Below are positions 26,743 through 36,230 of a DNA stretch of 63,418 bases, piece after piece. Origin of the DNA: an uncultured Pelagibacteraceae bacterium (GTDB taxonomy: Bacteria > Pseudomonadota > Alphaproteobacteria > Pelagibacterales > Pelagibacteraceae). The stretch lies in contig CACJOA010000005.1 in the NCBI GenBank assembly GCA_902594915.1, positions 1 to 63,418 of the forward strand, given 5' to 3'. The first letter of the stretch is position 1; every line of letters starts with the position of its first letter. Under the pieces are notes generated by a model. It was given only the letters and a program-made list of their open reading frames with translations. It did not search any database and had not been told where the DNA came from. Both the position numbers and the translations under genes were made by a program.

Positions 26743-27558
26743 TTAGTTTAATTTATCTTTTTTTTTTGAAAACTTTTTTTCAAGTTTTTCTCTATCGATT
26801 TCAACAATAGTTTTATCTTTTTTATCTTTAGAAACTTTTTTTTCTAAAGTTTTTTTTGTATCAGCTTCTGGTGAAACTTTTGCAGCATTAATAATTGTCT
26901 CTTTTATTAAATTACAATATAGATCAATAGCTCGTCTTGCATCATCATTTCCAGGAATTGGATAATCTATTCCATCAGGATTTGAATTACTATCTAATAT
27001 AGCTATTATAGGAATACCTAATTTTACAGACTCTTGTATAGCTAATGACTCATAATTTGTATCAATTATAAATACTAAATCCGGAATTTTTTTCATTTCT
27101 GAAATTCCACCTAAAGATCTTTGAAGCTTATCTTTTTTTACGCTCATTTTTAAAAGTTCTTTTTTTGTAAAGCCTCTATTTTCCGAAACTAAATCATTTT
27201 CTAATTTCTTTAATTTTCTTATTGAATTAGATATCGTTCCCCAATTAGTTAACATCCCACCTAACCATCTATAATTCACAAAGTATTGCCCTGTTTCTTT
27301 TGCGACGTCAGCTATAGCTTCTGAAGCTTGTTTTTTGGTTGAAACAAACAGAATCTTACCATTATTCGCAATTGTTTGGTGAACTTTTTCAAGAGCAACT
27401 TTTGTCAATTCTAATGTTTGAGTTAAATCAATTATATGTATTGAGTCTCTTTTTCCAAAAATATATTTTTTCATCTTAGGATTCCATCTTAGCGTTTTGT
27501 GTCCTAAGTGGACCCCTGCTTCTAATAATTGTTGTATTGTTACGTTAGGTATTTTCAT
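26743..27558 (-). CDS. rpsB: 30S ribosomal protein S2
   Basis: The 271-residue S2 has [21 protein letters not shown] near the N-terminus, [31 protein letters not shown] and [16 protein letters not shown], then a long lysine-rich C-terminal extension beyond the folded core (about 230-271). It opens the translation/envelope operon. A structured, GC-richer leader precedes it. The ribosome-binding GGGA about 8 bases before the ATG is part of a predicted leader stem. Confidence 0.97.
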   Translation of the reverse strand: MKIPNVTIQQLLEAGVHLGHKTLRWNPKMKKYIFGKRDSIHIIDLTQTLELTKVALEKVHQTIANNGKILFVSTKKQASEAIADVAKETGQYFVNYRWLGGMLTNWGTISNSIRKLKKLENDLVSENRGFTKKELLKMSVKKDKLQRSLGGISEMKKIPDLVFIIDTNYESLAIQESVKLGIPIIAILDSNSNPDGIDYPIPGNDDARRAIDLYCNLIKETIINAAKVSPEADTKKTLEKKVSKDKKDKTIVEIDREKLEKKFSKKKDKLN

Positions 27559-27561
27559 ATT

Positions 27562-27650
27562 TATTCCCGGTTAAGCCACCACAGTAGTTCCAATTAAGGA
27601 CCGGAGGTATAAAACCAAAAACTGTGTGCGTGTTAATTTAATTTTAGTGT
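27562..27650 (-). promoter_or_regulatory. rpsB leader RNA with pseudoknot potential
   Basis: The intergenic stretch before rpsB is visibly GC-richer than its surroundings. On the transcript, CACAGT (27626-27621) pairs with ACTGTG (27585-27580), and TCCGGT (27605-27600) pairs with ACCGGG (27571-27566, one G-U). The arms are interleaved, so both stems together form a pseudoknot; a small GGT-ACC hairpin sits between them. The last arm contains the Shine-Dalgarno GGGA. A structured rpsB leader has been reported in Candidatus P. ubique as a likely S2 control element, and this appears to be the same element. A -10-like TAAAAT (27646-27641) lies upstream. Confidence 0.75.
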
Positions 27651-27685
27651 ATTTACAAAAAATTCAATTAATAAACAAGCTTAAT

Positions 27686-30600
27686 TTAACTTATAATTGC
27701 AGATATTTCTTTATTTCTAAGTAAGTTTATTGTTTTTCGATCTATATTTCTCTTATTTCCTAATTGAAAATATAATTTACTTTTTTTATCGCTAAACCTA
27801 ATAATTACAGATGTGTTTCCATGCTTAGTAAGAAAAATAGATATCTTTTTTAATTCTTCAAGAGATTTAATATCAAAAGTGATTTCTTTAATAGGTTGAT
27901 TTATTAAATCTTTTAGAGAACTTATTTTCTTAACATTAATACGTCTGTAACGATTTTCAGTATCCGTTAAAGATTTTACAATCGAAAGTAAAAATGAATT
28001 TCCTTCTTTTAAGATTTCTCGATTTAAGTCTAAAATATCAGAAAATATAAATAATTCAAAAACGGAAGACAAATCTGTTAGTTTTAAAACTGCATATGAA
28101 TTTCCTTTGCTAGTTTTTCTCTCCTGAATTTTTAATAAAGTTGCTGCTATATTAACCTCAGTAAAATTATCATTATTTAAGAAATTCTTATAATCAATTA
28201 TCTTATAGTCATTAAAAACATTTTTATATTGATTTAAAGGATGATCTGAAATAAAAAAACCAACAGCTTCAAATTCTTTAGATAGCCTTTCTTCAAATTT
28301 CCAATCATCAATGTCAAAAATCAAATCTTTTTCTTGATTGGACTCTTCACCAAATAAATCAATTTGGTTAGCTGATTTATCCTCAAAAATATTTTTTGAT
28401 TTTGTAATAAAATTTGGTATTGAATTAAATATTGATTGTCTATTAGAATTTAAATTATCGAAAGATCCAGACTTAACTAAACCTTCTAATTGTAATTTAT
28501 TAATATCTTTTGGATTTACACGATCTAAAAAATCAAAAATTGATTTAAATTTTCCATTTTTTAATCTTTCTTCAACAATGTTTGAAATTGCATCATATCC
28601 TACAGCTTTTATTGCTCCCAAAGCATAATAAAATTTTTTTCCATCAGTTCTAAAATCGGAAAAACATTCATTTATATCTGGTCGTATAACCTCAATATTT
28701 AATCTTTTAAGCTCTTCATAAAATTCACTAAGTTTACTTTGATTCGAAATATCCATTGTCATTGAGGCAGCAATAAATTCTTTTGGAAAATAAGTTTTTA
28801 AAAAGGCTGTTTGGTAGGAAATTATTGCATAAGCTGCAGCATGACTTTTATTAAATCCATATTCAGCAAATGGTTCGATTTTTAGAAAAATACCCGCTGC
28901 AACATCTTTGCTTATTCCATTTTTAACTGCTCCTTCGATGAAACTTTGTTTTTGTTTTTCTAATTCAACTCTTTTCTTCTTACCCATTGCTCGCCTTAAT
29001 ATATCTGCCTGCCCTGCAGTGAAGCCTGACAATTTTTGAGCTATTTGCATAACTTGTTCTTGATAAATTATTACTCCATATGTTGGTTTCAAAATTTCTT
29101 CTAACAACGGATGTAGGTAATCAGGTTTTTGTCTTTTATGCTTACAATCATTATAAATTGATATATTGTTCATAGGTCCTGGTCTGTATAAAGCTACCAA
29201 AGCTATAATATCCTCAATATGATTTGGCTTCATTTGCATAAGAGCTTCCCTCATACCTGCACTTTCAACCTGAAACAAACCTACGGTCCTGCCAGAGGAG
29301 AGTAAATCAAAAACTTTTTGATCATCAAAATTAATGTTATCAATATTAAAATCTTTATGTTTTTTTCTTATTAATTTTTGAGTATTATTAATGACTGTTA
29401 AGGTTTTTAAACCTAAAAAATCGAATTTTATAAGACCGGCATTTTCAGCAGAATACATATCAAATTGCGTAGAAGGTAATAGTAAATTAGAATTTGTGTC
29501 TTTATACAAAGGAACTACTTCGGTTAGCTTTTTATCAGCAATTACTACGCCGGCAGCATGAGTAGCAACATTACGATTCAAGCCCTCTAATTTTAGAGAA
29601 AGATCAGTAAGTTTTTTAACTCTAATATCTTCTTTAATTAATTTTTGTAATCTGGGCTCAGTAACAATACATTCAGTTAAATTTTGTGGTCTAGAAGGAT
29701 CAAAGGGTATCATTTTTGAAATACTATCGACAAACCCGTAAGATAATCCCAACACTCTTCCAACATCTCTTATAACCATTCGAGCTTTTAATTTCCCAAA
29801 AGTGATAATATGTGCAACACTTTCTCTATATTTTTTTGTCAGATATTCAAAAACTAAATCTCTTTTTTCCTCACAAAAATCAATATCAAAATCTGGCATA
29901 GAAATACGATCTGGATTTAAAAATCTTTCAAAAATCAAATTAAATTTAATGGGATCTACGTCTGTAATTGAAAGACACCAAGCCACTAGCGATCCAGCGC
30001 CAGAACCTCTACCAGGGCCTACTGGAATATCGTTTTTTTTAGCCCATTTTATATAATCGGAAACAATTAAGAAATAACTCGCATATTTCATCTCTATAAT
30101 AATATCTATTTCATGCTGTAATCTATCTTTATATTTTAGGTAATCATTACTATTTAAAATCTCCTTTTCATCTAACTTAAAGACTTTTTTAAATTTTTCA
30201 TTTAATCCATCTAAAGAATCTTTTTTCAACATTTCATCAGCATTACCGCTTCTTTCTGAGCTTATATTCGGTAAAATAGGTTTTGAAAATAATGGTCTAA
30301 AACTGCATCTTAATGGAAAATTATAATTATTTTCTAAGGCTTCAGGCAAATCAGCAAAAAGCTGTGACATCTCTTGATCATTTTTGAAATAATGTTGATT
30401 GCTATATCTAATTCTATTTTTTTCATTAACATAAGTTTTATTTTTAATACAAATTAAAGCATCATGAGCTTCATGCATATCATTATTAATGTAAAATATC
30501 TCATTAGTAGCTATTATTGGAATTTCTAATTCTAATGACTTTGAAAGATTAAATTTTTCAAAACTAACTTCATTTAAATCACCATGTCTTTGTATTTCTA

Positions 30601-31102
30601 TATAAAATCTATTTTTATAATAAGATTTTAATTTTAATAATAATTCATTAATCTCATGCATTTTACCTTTATTAAATAATTTGCCAAATAAGCCATTAAT
30701 AGTTCCTGAAAATAATGCTACACCTGTATTATTAAATAATAATTTATCAAAATCTATATGAGGTTCTGATATACCGTCGTTTTTAAGATAAGAAAAAGAA
30801 GATAGTTCTATTATCTTTTTATAACCACTTTCATTTAAAGCAAATAAAGGTAAAAGTCCGATTGTATCACCATGTTTAATATTAATTTGAGTTCCAATAA
30901 TTGGTTGTACTCCTGTTTTAGAAATTTTTTCAGCAAATTCAAGTGCACCACACAAATTTTCTGTATCACATAATCCTAGAGATTTTATTTTCAGTGTTTT
31001 TGTAAAATCTTTTAATTCATCAATTTTAATTGCTCCTTCACAAATAGAATATTGAGTATGTATTTTTAAATGATTAAAATTTTGGTTATTAAACTGAGAC
31101 AT
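27686..31102 (-). CDS. dnaE: DNA polymerase III alpha subunit
   Basis: Replicative polymerase, 1138 residues. Order: N-terminal PHP domain (HLKIHTQYSICEGAIKI at about 11-27, first metal-site histidines present), C-family polymerase core with GPGRGSGAGSLVAW and the catalytic aspartates in PDFDIDF near residue 402, fingers/thumb with FQVESAGMREAL and YQEQVMQIAQKLSGF, a helix-hairpin-helix region, and a C-terminal OB fold. It is the last gene of the nuo-to-dnaE run and overlaps lolD by 14 bases. The C-terminus includes the GFFISDHPLNQY segment typical of DnaE1. Confidence 0.98.
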   Translation of the reverse strand: MSQFNNQNFNHLKIHTQYSICEGAIKIDELKDFTKTLKIKSLGLCDTENLCGALEFAEKISKTGVQPIIGTQINIKHGDTIGLLPLFALNESGYKKIIELSSFSYLKNDGISEPHIDFDKLLFNNTGVALFSGTINGLFGKLFNKGKMHEINELLLKLKSYYKNRFYIEIQRHGDLNEVSFEKFNLSKSLELEIPIIATNEIFYINNDMHEAHDALICIKNKTYVNEKNRIRYSNQHYFKNDQEMSQLFADLPEALENNYNFPLRCSFRPLFSKPILPNISSERSGNADEMLKKDSLDGLNEKFKKVFKLDEKEILNSNDYLKYKDRLQHEIDIIIEMKYASYFLIVSDYIKWAKKNDIPVGPGRGSGAGSLVAWCLSITDVDPIKFNLIFERFLNPDRISMPDFDIDFCEEKRDLVFEYLTKKYRESVAHIITFGKLKARMVIRDVGRVLGLSYGFVDSISKMIPFDPSRPQNLTECIVTEPRLQKLIKEDIRVKKLTDLSLKLEGLNRNVATHAAGVVIADKKLTEVVPLYKDTNSNLLLPSTQFDMYSAENAGLIKFDFLGLKTLTVINNTQKLIRKKHKDFNIDNINFDDQKVFDLLSSGRTVGLFQVESAGMREALMQMKPNHIEDIIALVALYRPGPMNNISIYNDCKHKRQKPDYLHPLLEEILKPTYGVIIYQEQVMQIAQKLSGFTAGQADILRRAMGKKKRVELEKQKQSFIEGAVKNGISKDVAAGIFLKIEPFAEYGFNKSHAAAYAIISYQTAFLKTYFPKEFIAASMTMDISNQSKLSEFYEELKRLNIEVIRPDINECFSDFRTDGKKFYYALGAIKAVGYDAISNIVEERLKNGKFKSIFDFLDRVNPKDINKLQLEGLVKSGSFDNLNSNRQSIFNSIPNFITKSKNIFEDKSANQIDLFGEESNQEKDLIFDIDDWKFEERLSKEFEAVGFFISDHPLNQYKNVFNDYKIIDYKNFLNNDNFTEVNIAATLLKIQERKTSKGNSYAVLKLTDLSSVFELFIFSDILDLNREILKEGNSFLLSIVKSLTDTENRYRRINVKKISSLKDLINQPIKEITFDIKSLEELKKISIFLTKHGNTSVIIRFSDKKSKLYFQLGNKRNIDRKTINLLRNKEISAIIS

Positions 31103-31772
31103 TAATGGTTTTTATATTACCATTAACCAATTCCAATAAGCAATCCGCCTTATTAGCAAAATATCTATTATGGGTTGCAAAAATTATTATTCTATCAGAA
31201 TTTATCTGTTTTTTTAGCAATCCAAAAATTCCTTTTGCTGTTTCTAAATCTAGACTTCCGGTAGGTTCGTCTGCCAAAATAATTTGCGGGTCATTAATTA
31301 ATGCTCTCGCTATCGATATTCTTTGTTTTTCTCCTCCAGATAATTGAGATGGGTAATGTTCTGATCTATTTAAAAGTCCAACTTTTTTAAGTAAAATTTT
31401 TGCTTTAGATATTGATAAAGATTTATTATTTCCTGCTGCTAAGCTAGCTAAATAGATATTTTCTATTGCTGTAAAATCAGGTAGCAAATTATCTTGTTGA
31501 TAAATGATACCAATTTTGTTCGCTCTCAAAATATCATTCTTATTTAAATTGTTGAAATTTATATTTTTATTTTCAATTTTTATTAAACCCGAACTTGGTC
31601 TATCAATTAATGAGAGTAAATTTAAAAGAGTAGATTTTCCAGAACCCGAAGGACCCATTAAAGAATAAATCTTCCCTCTTTTAAATTTATAAGAAATTTT
31701 CCTTAAAACTTTAATGTAATTTAAATCATTGAAAGATTTATTTAAATTTGAAATTTCTATTAAATTATTCAT
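31089..31772 (-). CDS. lolD: Lipoprotein-releasing ABC transporter ATPase
   Basis: Cytoplasmic ATPase that powers release of outer-membrane lipoproteins to LolA. The 227-residue protein has Walker A GPSGSGKST near 40-48, the Q-loop YQQDNLLPDF, the ABC signature LSGGEKQR, Walker B IILADEPTGSLD and the switch histidine in ATHN. MacB-like ATPases look similar, but the adjacent LolC/E-type permease with an eight-base overlap supports LolD. Confidence 0.95.
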   Translation of the reverse strand: MNNLIEISNLNKSFNDLNYIKVLRKISYKFKRGKIYSLMGPSGSGKSTLLNLLSLIDRPSSGLIKIENKNINFNNLNKNDILRANKIGIIYQQDNLLPDFTAIENIYLASLAAGNNKSLSISKAKILLKKVGLLNRSEHYPSQLSGGEKQRISIARALINDPQIILADEPTGSLDLETAKGIFGLLKKQINSDRIIIFATHNRYFANKADCLLELVNGNIKTINVSV

Positions 31773-32994
31773 ATTTCAATGCCCTGACTGGATCTAGTTT
31801 AGCTGCTTTAAGTGCTGGGAATATTGAGACAATAATAGTTATAAATATTGAGCATAATGAAATAATCAATATCGACGAAAAATTAATTTCTGATGGCATC
31901 GTGCTTAAAAAATATATTTCCTCTGGAAATAAACTAATATTAAATATTGTACTTAATAATTGTCTTATATTTTCTACATACATTGAAAATGTAACTCCCA
32001 AAAAAATACCAAAAATTGTAGCAGAACTACCAATTATTATTCCAACTAAAAAGAATATTTTTACTATAGATTTATTTAAAACTCCTATAGATTTTAAAAT
32101 TGCTATTTCTCGTGTTTTATTTTTCACAAGAATTGTTAAACCCGAAATAATATTAAAAGCTGCAACAATAATTATTAATGATAAAATTATAAACATTACA
32201 TTTCTTTCAACTTTTAATGCTGAAAATAAAGATCTATTCATATCTGACCAGCTATAAACAAAATCATTAGGAAAATTATCTTGAACAATAGATTTTTGAT
32301 AATCAATATTTTGAAGATTATTTAAATATATTTCTAAATTTCTTTCATTTTCATTTAAATTAAAAAAATCCTCTAACGTTTCTAAATTTATAAAAGCAAT
32401 ATTATTATCAAATTCGGTCATGCCACTCTCAAAAATAGATGAAACAAAAAAAGTTTTTTGCCTTGGTAAGTTGCCAATAATTGTCTCGATTCCTACGGAT
32501 GACATTAAAGTGATGCTATCACCTATATTAAGGTCGAGAGTAAAACTTAATTCTTTGCCGATTGAAATGTCATTCTTTGACAATTCTTTATTATCACCTA
32601 AGAAAAGTTCATTTTCAAAAATTTTTAATTTGGAAAAATCACTACTTTTATATCCTCTTAAGAAAATACCTTTAGTTGTTTCACTTTTAATAATTATAGC
32701 CTCTCCAGAATTACTTAAAATTAATTCTTTTGAAATACCCTTTAAGTCCTGGTTTACAGTAGTAATTTCAATTTTACTGTTATAAGGATCAACTGTTAGA
32801 TGAGGATTAAACCCTACAATTTTATTTATAAGTTCAGTACGAAAGCCGTTCATCACTGACATAACAATTATTAAAACCGCAACACCAAGACTTATTCCAA
32901 TAAACGAAAAAATAGAAATAATATTTAAAAAACCATCTTTTTTTCTGGCTTTTAAAAATCTAAACGTAACTTCTTTTTCTAATGTTGAAATCAA
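31765..32994 (-). CDS. lolC: Lipoprotein-releasing ABC transporter permease, LolC/E type
   Basis: The 409-residue permease has the expected plan: LolC/E N-terminus (EKEVTFRFLKARKKDGFLN), first membrane helix at about 22-45 with SVMNGFR, a periplasmic MacB-like domain, and three C-terminal helices of the FtsX core with NKTREIAILKSIG and PALKAAKLDPVRALKYE. Only one permease gene is present, where enteric bacteria have LolC and LolE, so a homodimeric channel is likely if no second copy exists elsewhere. It overlaps lolD and proS. Confidence 0.93.
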   Translation of the reverse strand: MISTLEKEVTFRFLKARKKDGFLNIISIFSFIGISLGVAVLIIVMSVMNGFRTELINKIVGFNPHLTVDPYNSKIEITTVNQDLKGISKELILSNSGEAIIIKSETTKGIFLRGYKSSDFSKLKIFENELFLGDNKELSKNDISIGKELSFTLDLNIGDSITLMSSVGIETIIGNLPRQKTFFVSSIFESGMTEFDNNIAFINLETLEDFFNLNENERNLEIYLNNLQNIDYQKSIVQDNFPNDFVYSWSDMNRSLFSALKVERNVMFIILSLIIIVAAFNIISGLTILVKNKTREIAILKSIGVLNKSIVKIFFLVGIIIGSSATIFGIFLGVTFSMYVENIRQLLSTIFNISLFPEEIYFLSTMPSEINFSSILIISLCSIFITIIVSIFPALKAAKLDPVRALKYE

Positions 32995-34325
32995 ATTTTT
33001 GCTTTTTGTTCTTTAAGAATTTTTACAATTTCAGTTATTTTAATTTTTCTAGACTCTTCTCCAATTTCTCTAAACTCTAATAAATCACCCTCTGTTTGTT
33101 TGCCAATTATAATTTGAAAAGGCGCCCCAATGAGATTCATCTTTTTTACTTTTGATGATAAATTTTCCTCCGTATCATCAATTATTGTCTCAATTTTATT
33201 TTTCCTTAATTCCATATCAATAGAGTTTGCTTTATCTAATGCTGATGTGTCATTTTTATTCATCATAGGAATTATAGAAACTTCATATGGTGCAACAGAT
33301 ATTGGCCATTTCATGATTTCATTTTTTTCATCATATTTTGCTTCAATTATTGCCCCTACTAATCTAGATACCCCTATTCCATATGATCCCATTTTTACAA
33401 AATCTTTCTTTCCACCAGGTAAATCTACCGAGGCATTCATTGGTTTGGAGTATTTATCTCCAAAATAAAAAATATGACCAACTTCGATACCTTTTGTTTG
33501 AAGCCGGTTTTTTTCTGTTACTTTTTTTTCGAATTCTTTCTTGTCAAATTTTTCATCAGTTACAGAATAAAATTCTTCAAATTTTTCTCTTAAATTTTTT
33601 AAAGAATTTTTCTCTAATTGCGTGTTATCACTATCTAATTCAAAAATTCTTTTATCTGTATAGATTTTGCTTTCGCCAGTTTCAGCAAGAATAATAAATT
33701 CATGAGAAAGATTTCCTCCTATTGGACCAGTATCTGCTGCCATAGGTATAGCTTTTAGATTTAATCTTTTGAATGTCCTTAAATAAGATAAAAAAAATTT
33801 ATTATAAGAGAAGTTTGCATCTTCATCTGTAATATCAAAGGAGTAGGCGTCTTTCATAAAAAATTCTCTACATCTCATAATTCCAAACCTAGGTCTTATT
33901 TCATCTCTAAATTTCCATTGTATATGGTACAAAAGTTGTGGAAGCGACTTGTAAGATTTTACAGATGATCGAAATATATCAGTCACAAGTTCTTCATTTG
34001 TTGGTCCATAAAGCATTTCGCGAGCTTGACGATCTTTAATTCTTAGCATTTCCTCTCCATAATCCTCATAACGCCCACTCTCTTTCCAAATTTCACTAGA
34101 TTGAATAGTTGGCATTAATATTTCTTGAGCTCCTATCTTGTCTTGTTCTTCCCTAACAATATTTTCAATTTTTTTCATAACTTTAAATCCTAGAGGCAAC
34201 CATGAATAAATACCTGCTGAGGACTGTTTAATCATTCCAACTCTTAACATTAGTTGATGAGATTTTATTTTAGCTTCTGATGGATTATTTTTAAGAATAG
34301 GAATAAAGGATTTTGAAATAAACAT
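32991..34325 (-). CDS. proS: Prolyl-tRNA synthetase, short form
   Basis: Class II synthetase of 444 residues, the alphaproteobacterial short form. Motif 1 is around GIYSWLPLGFKVMKK (38-52), motif 2 around QIQWKFRDEIRPRFGIMRCRE-like sequence at 137-157 (HIQWKFRDEIRPR), motif 3 in GSYGIGVSRLVGAI, and a C-terminal anticodon-binding domain. The insertion editing domain of the longer E. coli type is absent. It overlaps lolC by four bases and follows the DUF1467 gene by one base. Confidence 0.96.
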   Translation of the reverse strand: MFISKSFIPILKNNPSEAKIKSHQLMLRVGMIKQSSAGIYSWLPLGFKVMKKIENIVREEQDKIGAQEILMPTIQSSEIWKESGRYEDYGEEMLRIKDRQAREMLYGPTNEELVTDIFRSSVKSYKSLPQLLYHIQWKFRDEIRPRFGIMRCREFFMKDAYSFDITDEDANFSYNKFFLSYLRTFKRLNLKAIPMAADTGPIGGNLSHEFIILAETGESKIYTDKRIFELDSDNTQLEKNSLKNLREKFEEFYSVTDEKFDKKEFEKKVTEKNRLQTKGIEVGHIFYFGDKYSKPMNASVDLPGGKKDFVKMGSYGIGVSRLVGAIIEAKYDEKNEIMKWPISVAPYEVSIIPMMNKNDTSALDKANSIDMELRKNKIETIIDDTEENLSSKVKKMNLIGAPFQIIIGKQTEGDLLEFREIGEESRKIKITEIVKILKEQKAKI

Positions 34326-34326
34326 A

Positions 34327-34572
34327 TTAAGTGATTATATTTCTTAAATTTAAATATTCAAATTTCATTAAAAAATAAATAATTATGAATAAAATTGTTG
34401 TTATAACAGTACAATAAATGAATTTCTTCAACATTTTTGGATTTTCTGGAGATCCTGGATCTTCACCTTCCACTTTAATCATTTTTTTTCTTTCAACATC
34501 TATTGGTAAAATAGCAAAAAAAGTTATCCACCATATTATAATGTAGATTATAGCTAATCCAGTAATGCTCAT
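34327..34572 (-). CDS. DUF1467 family membrane protein
   Basis: An 81-residue protein with two membrane helices (about 4-22 and 52-71) separated by a short polar loop with PIDVERK and EDPGSPENPKMLKK. This loop pattern (FAILPI, then a proline-rich GSPENP) is what I recognise as DUF1467, found next to proS in many Alphaproteobacteria. Function is unknown. It shares one base with the rnj stop. The methylmalonyl-CoA epimerase gene usual between rnj and this gene is absent. Confidence 0.85.
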   Translation of the reverse strand: MSITGLAIIYIIIWWITFFAILPIDVERKKMIKVEGEDPGSPENPKMLKKFIYCTVITTILFIIIYFLMKFEYLNLRNIIT

Positions 34573-36230
34573 TAAATTCGAACAAGGTTAATATTAGTGT
34601 AGGGTTTTTTTCCAGTTTTTTCTTTTGAAAATTTTCTACAAGCAATTTTTAGTGCATCTATCAAATTATTTTCCTGTTGTTTGCTTGAAATCTTAAACGA
34701 TCTTGATGTTTTTTCTATCTCATATTCCAAACCATAATCAAATTCTTCGTTATCATAAATCGGTAGGCCTCTATATGATATAATTGGGTTATTATGAATA
34801 TTTCCCTTTGAATTAATCATGATAGTGACTTCAAGATATCCATTAGCACCTAAATTTTTTCGATCTTTAATTGACTTCGAATCTTCTTCAACGCTAATAT
34901 TCCCATCTAAAAATAATCTTCCACTTGGAGCCTTGTCAAAAACTTTAGGCTCTTCATTAGAGCTAAGTTTAATAATGTCTCCATTTTCAACCAAAATTGG
35001 ATGAGGAACTTGCATTTCTTTGGCAAAATTTACATGTTCTATTAAATGTCGATGCTCACCATGAACTGGTATCACACATTTTGGTTTTATCCAGTTATAC
35101 ATATCCCTCATTTCATCTCTATTTGGATGACCTGAAACATGAACAAATTCATTTTCCTCAGAAATAACCTCTATTCCGTCTCTAATTAATTGGTTATGTA
35201 ATTTATAAAGTTTTTTTTCATTACCAGGTATAATTTTTGATGAAAAAATTACAGTATCACCTTCCTCTATAAATACGTCGGGATGAGTATATCCCGATAT
35301 TCTCATCATCGCACCCATAGGTTCGCCCTGACTTCCTGTGCACAAATAAACAATTTTTTCTCTTGATATATTTTTTGCTTCTCTTGGATCGATTGGTTCT
35401 TTAACATTTTTTAAATAGCCGCATTGTCTTGCTGCCTTATAAATTCTATGCATTGATCTTCCTACTAAAGATATTTGTCTATTAGTTTTTTCCGCACAAT
35501 AAAAGATGGTCTCCATTCTTGCTACATTTGATGCGAAAGAAGTTACAATTATTCTTTTACTCAATCTTTCCATTATTTTAAGTAAACTCTTTCTAACAGT
35601 TTCTTCTGAACCTGACCTTCCGACTGAAAAAATATTTGTTGAGTCGCAAATCATTGCTATTACACCTTCATCTCCAATTTTTTTTAGTTTATCTATATCC
35701 ATATTTCCCCCAACTAATGGATTTTCGTCTATTTTCCAATCACCTGTGTGTAAAACAGTGCCTGCCGGAGTTTCAATTCTTAGGCCATTTGGTTCTAATA
35801 TTGAGTGGGTCATCGCTATATAGTCTATTTTGAATGGATCTAAATTAATTCTTCCATTCAGTTCAACAATTTTCAAAAAATTAGTAACATCAATTTTTTT
35901 CTCTTTAAATTTTTCAGTAATTAAAATGGCAGTGAAAGGAGTTGCAAATATTTTACATTGTAATTTTGGCCATAAATGTGCGATTGCGCCGATATGATCT
36001 TCATGGGCATGGGTTAATATTATGCCTAAAAGATCATCTTTTTTGTCCATTATAAAACCAGGATCAGGGTAAATTAAATCAATACCCGGAAGACTGTCAT
36101 CAGCAAAGGTAACTCCAACATCCACCATAATCCATTTATGCTCACCAGTTTTGCCATAGCCATACAAATTCATGTTGGCCCCAATTTCACCAGCACCACC
36201 TAATGGGCAAAATAATAACTCCTCTTTCAT
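34572..36230 (-). CDS. rnj: Ribonuclease J
   Basis: Metallo-beta-lactamase/beta-CASP ribonuclease of 552 residues, with 5'-3' exo- and endonuclease activity in RNA maturation and decay. The metal motif THAHEDHIGA is at 73-82, HTGDWKID and CDSTN follow, then the beta-CASP motifs with VTSFASNVARM, CTGSQGEPM and VHVSGHPNRDEM, and PVHGEHRHL. Together with tRNA and leader processing sites in the window it is a plausible processing enzyme, but that link is inference. It shares one base with DUF1467. Confidence 0.96.
   Translation of the reverse strand: MKEELLFCPLGGAGEIGANMNLYGYGKTGEHKWIMVDVGVTFADDSLPGIDLIYPDPGFIMDKKDDLLGIILTHAHEDHIGAIAHLWPKLQCKIFATPFTAILITEKFKEKKIDVTNFLKIVELNGRINLDPFKIDYIAMTHSILEPNGLRIETPAGTVLHTGDWKIDENPLVGGNMDIDKLKKIGDEGVIAMICDSTNIFSVGRSGSEETVRKSLLKIMERLSKRIIVTSFASNVARMETIFYCAEKTNRQISLVGRSMHRIYKAARQCGYLKNVKEPIDPREAKNISREKIVYLCTGSQGEPMGAMMRISGYTHPDVFIEEGDTVIFSSKIIPGNEKKLYKLHNQLIRDGIEVISEENEFVHVSGHPNRDEMRDMYNWIKPKCVIPVHGEHRHLIEHVNFAKEMQVPHPILVENGDIIKLSSNEEPKVFDKAPSGRLFLDGNISVEEDSKSIKDRKNLGANGYLEVTIMINSKGNIHNNPIISYRGLPIYDNEEFDYGLEYEIEKTSRSFKISSKQQENNLIDALKIACRKFSKEKTGKKPYTNINLVRI

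Noticed and set aside
26323..26751. A 142-residue plus-strand frame opposite tsf.
   Set aside because: It is antisense to a certain gene and its serine/leucine/phenylalanine-rich sequence is what the reverse complement of lysine/glutamate codons gives.
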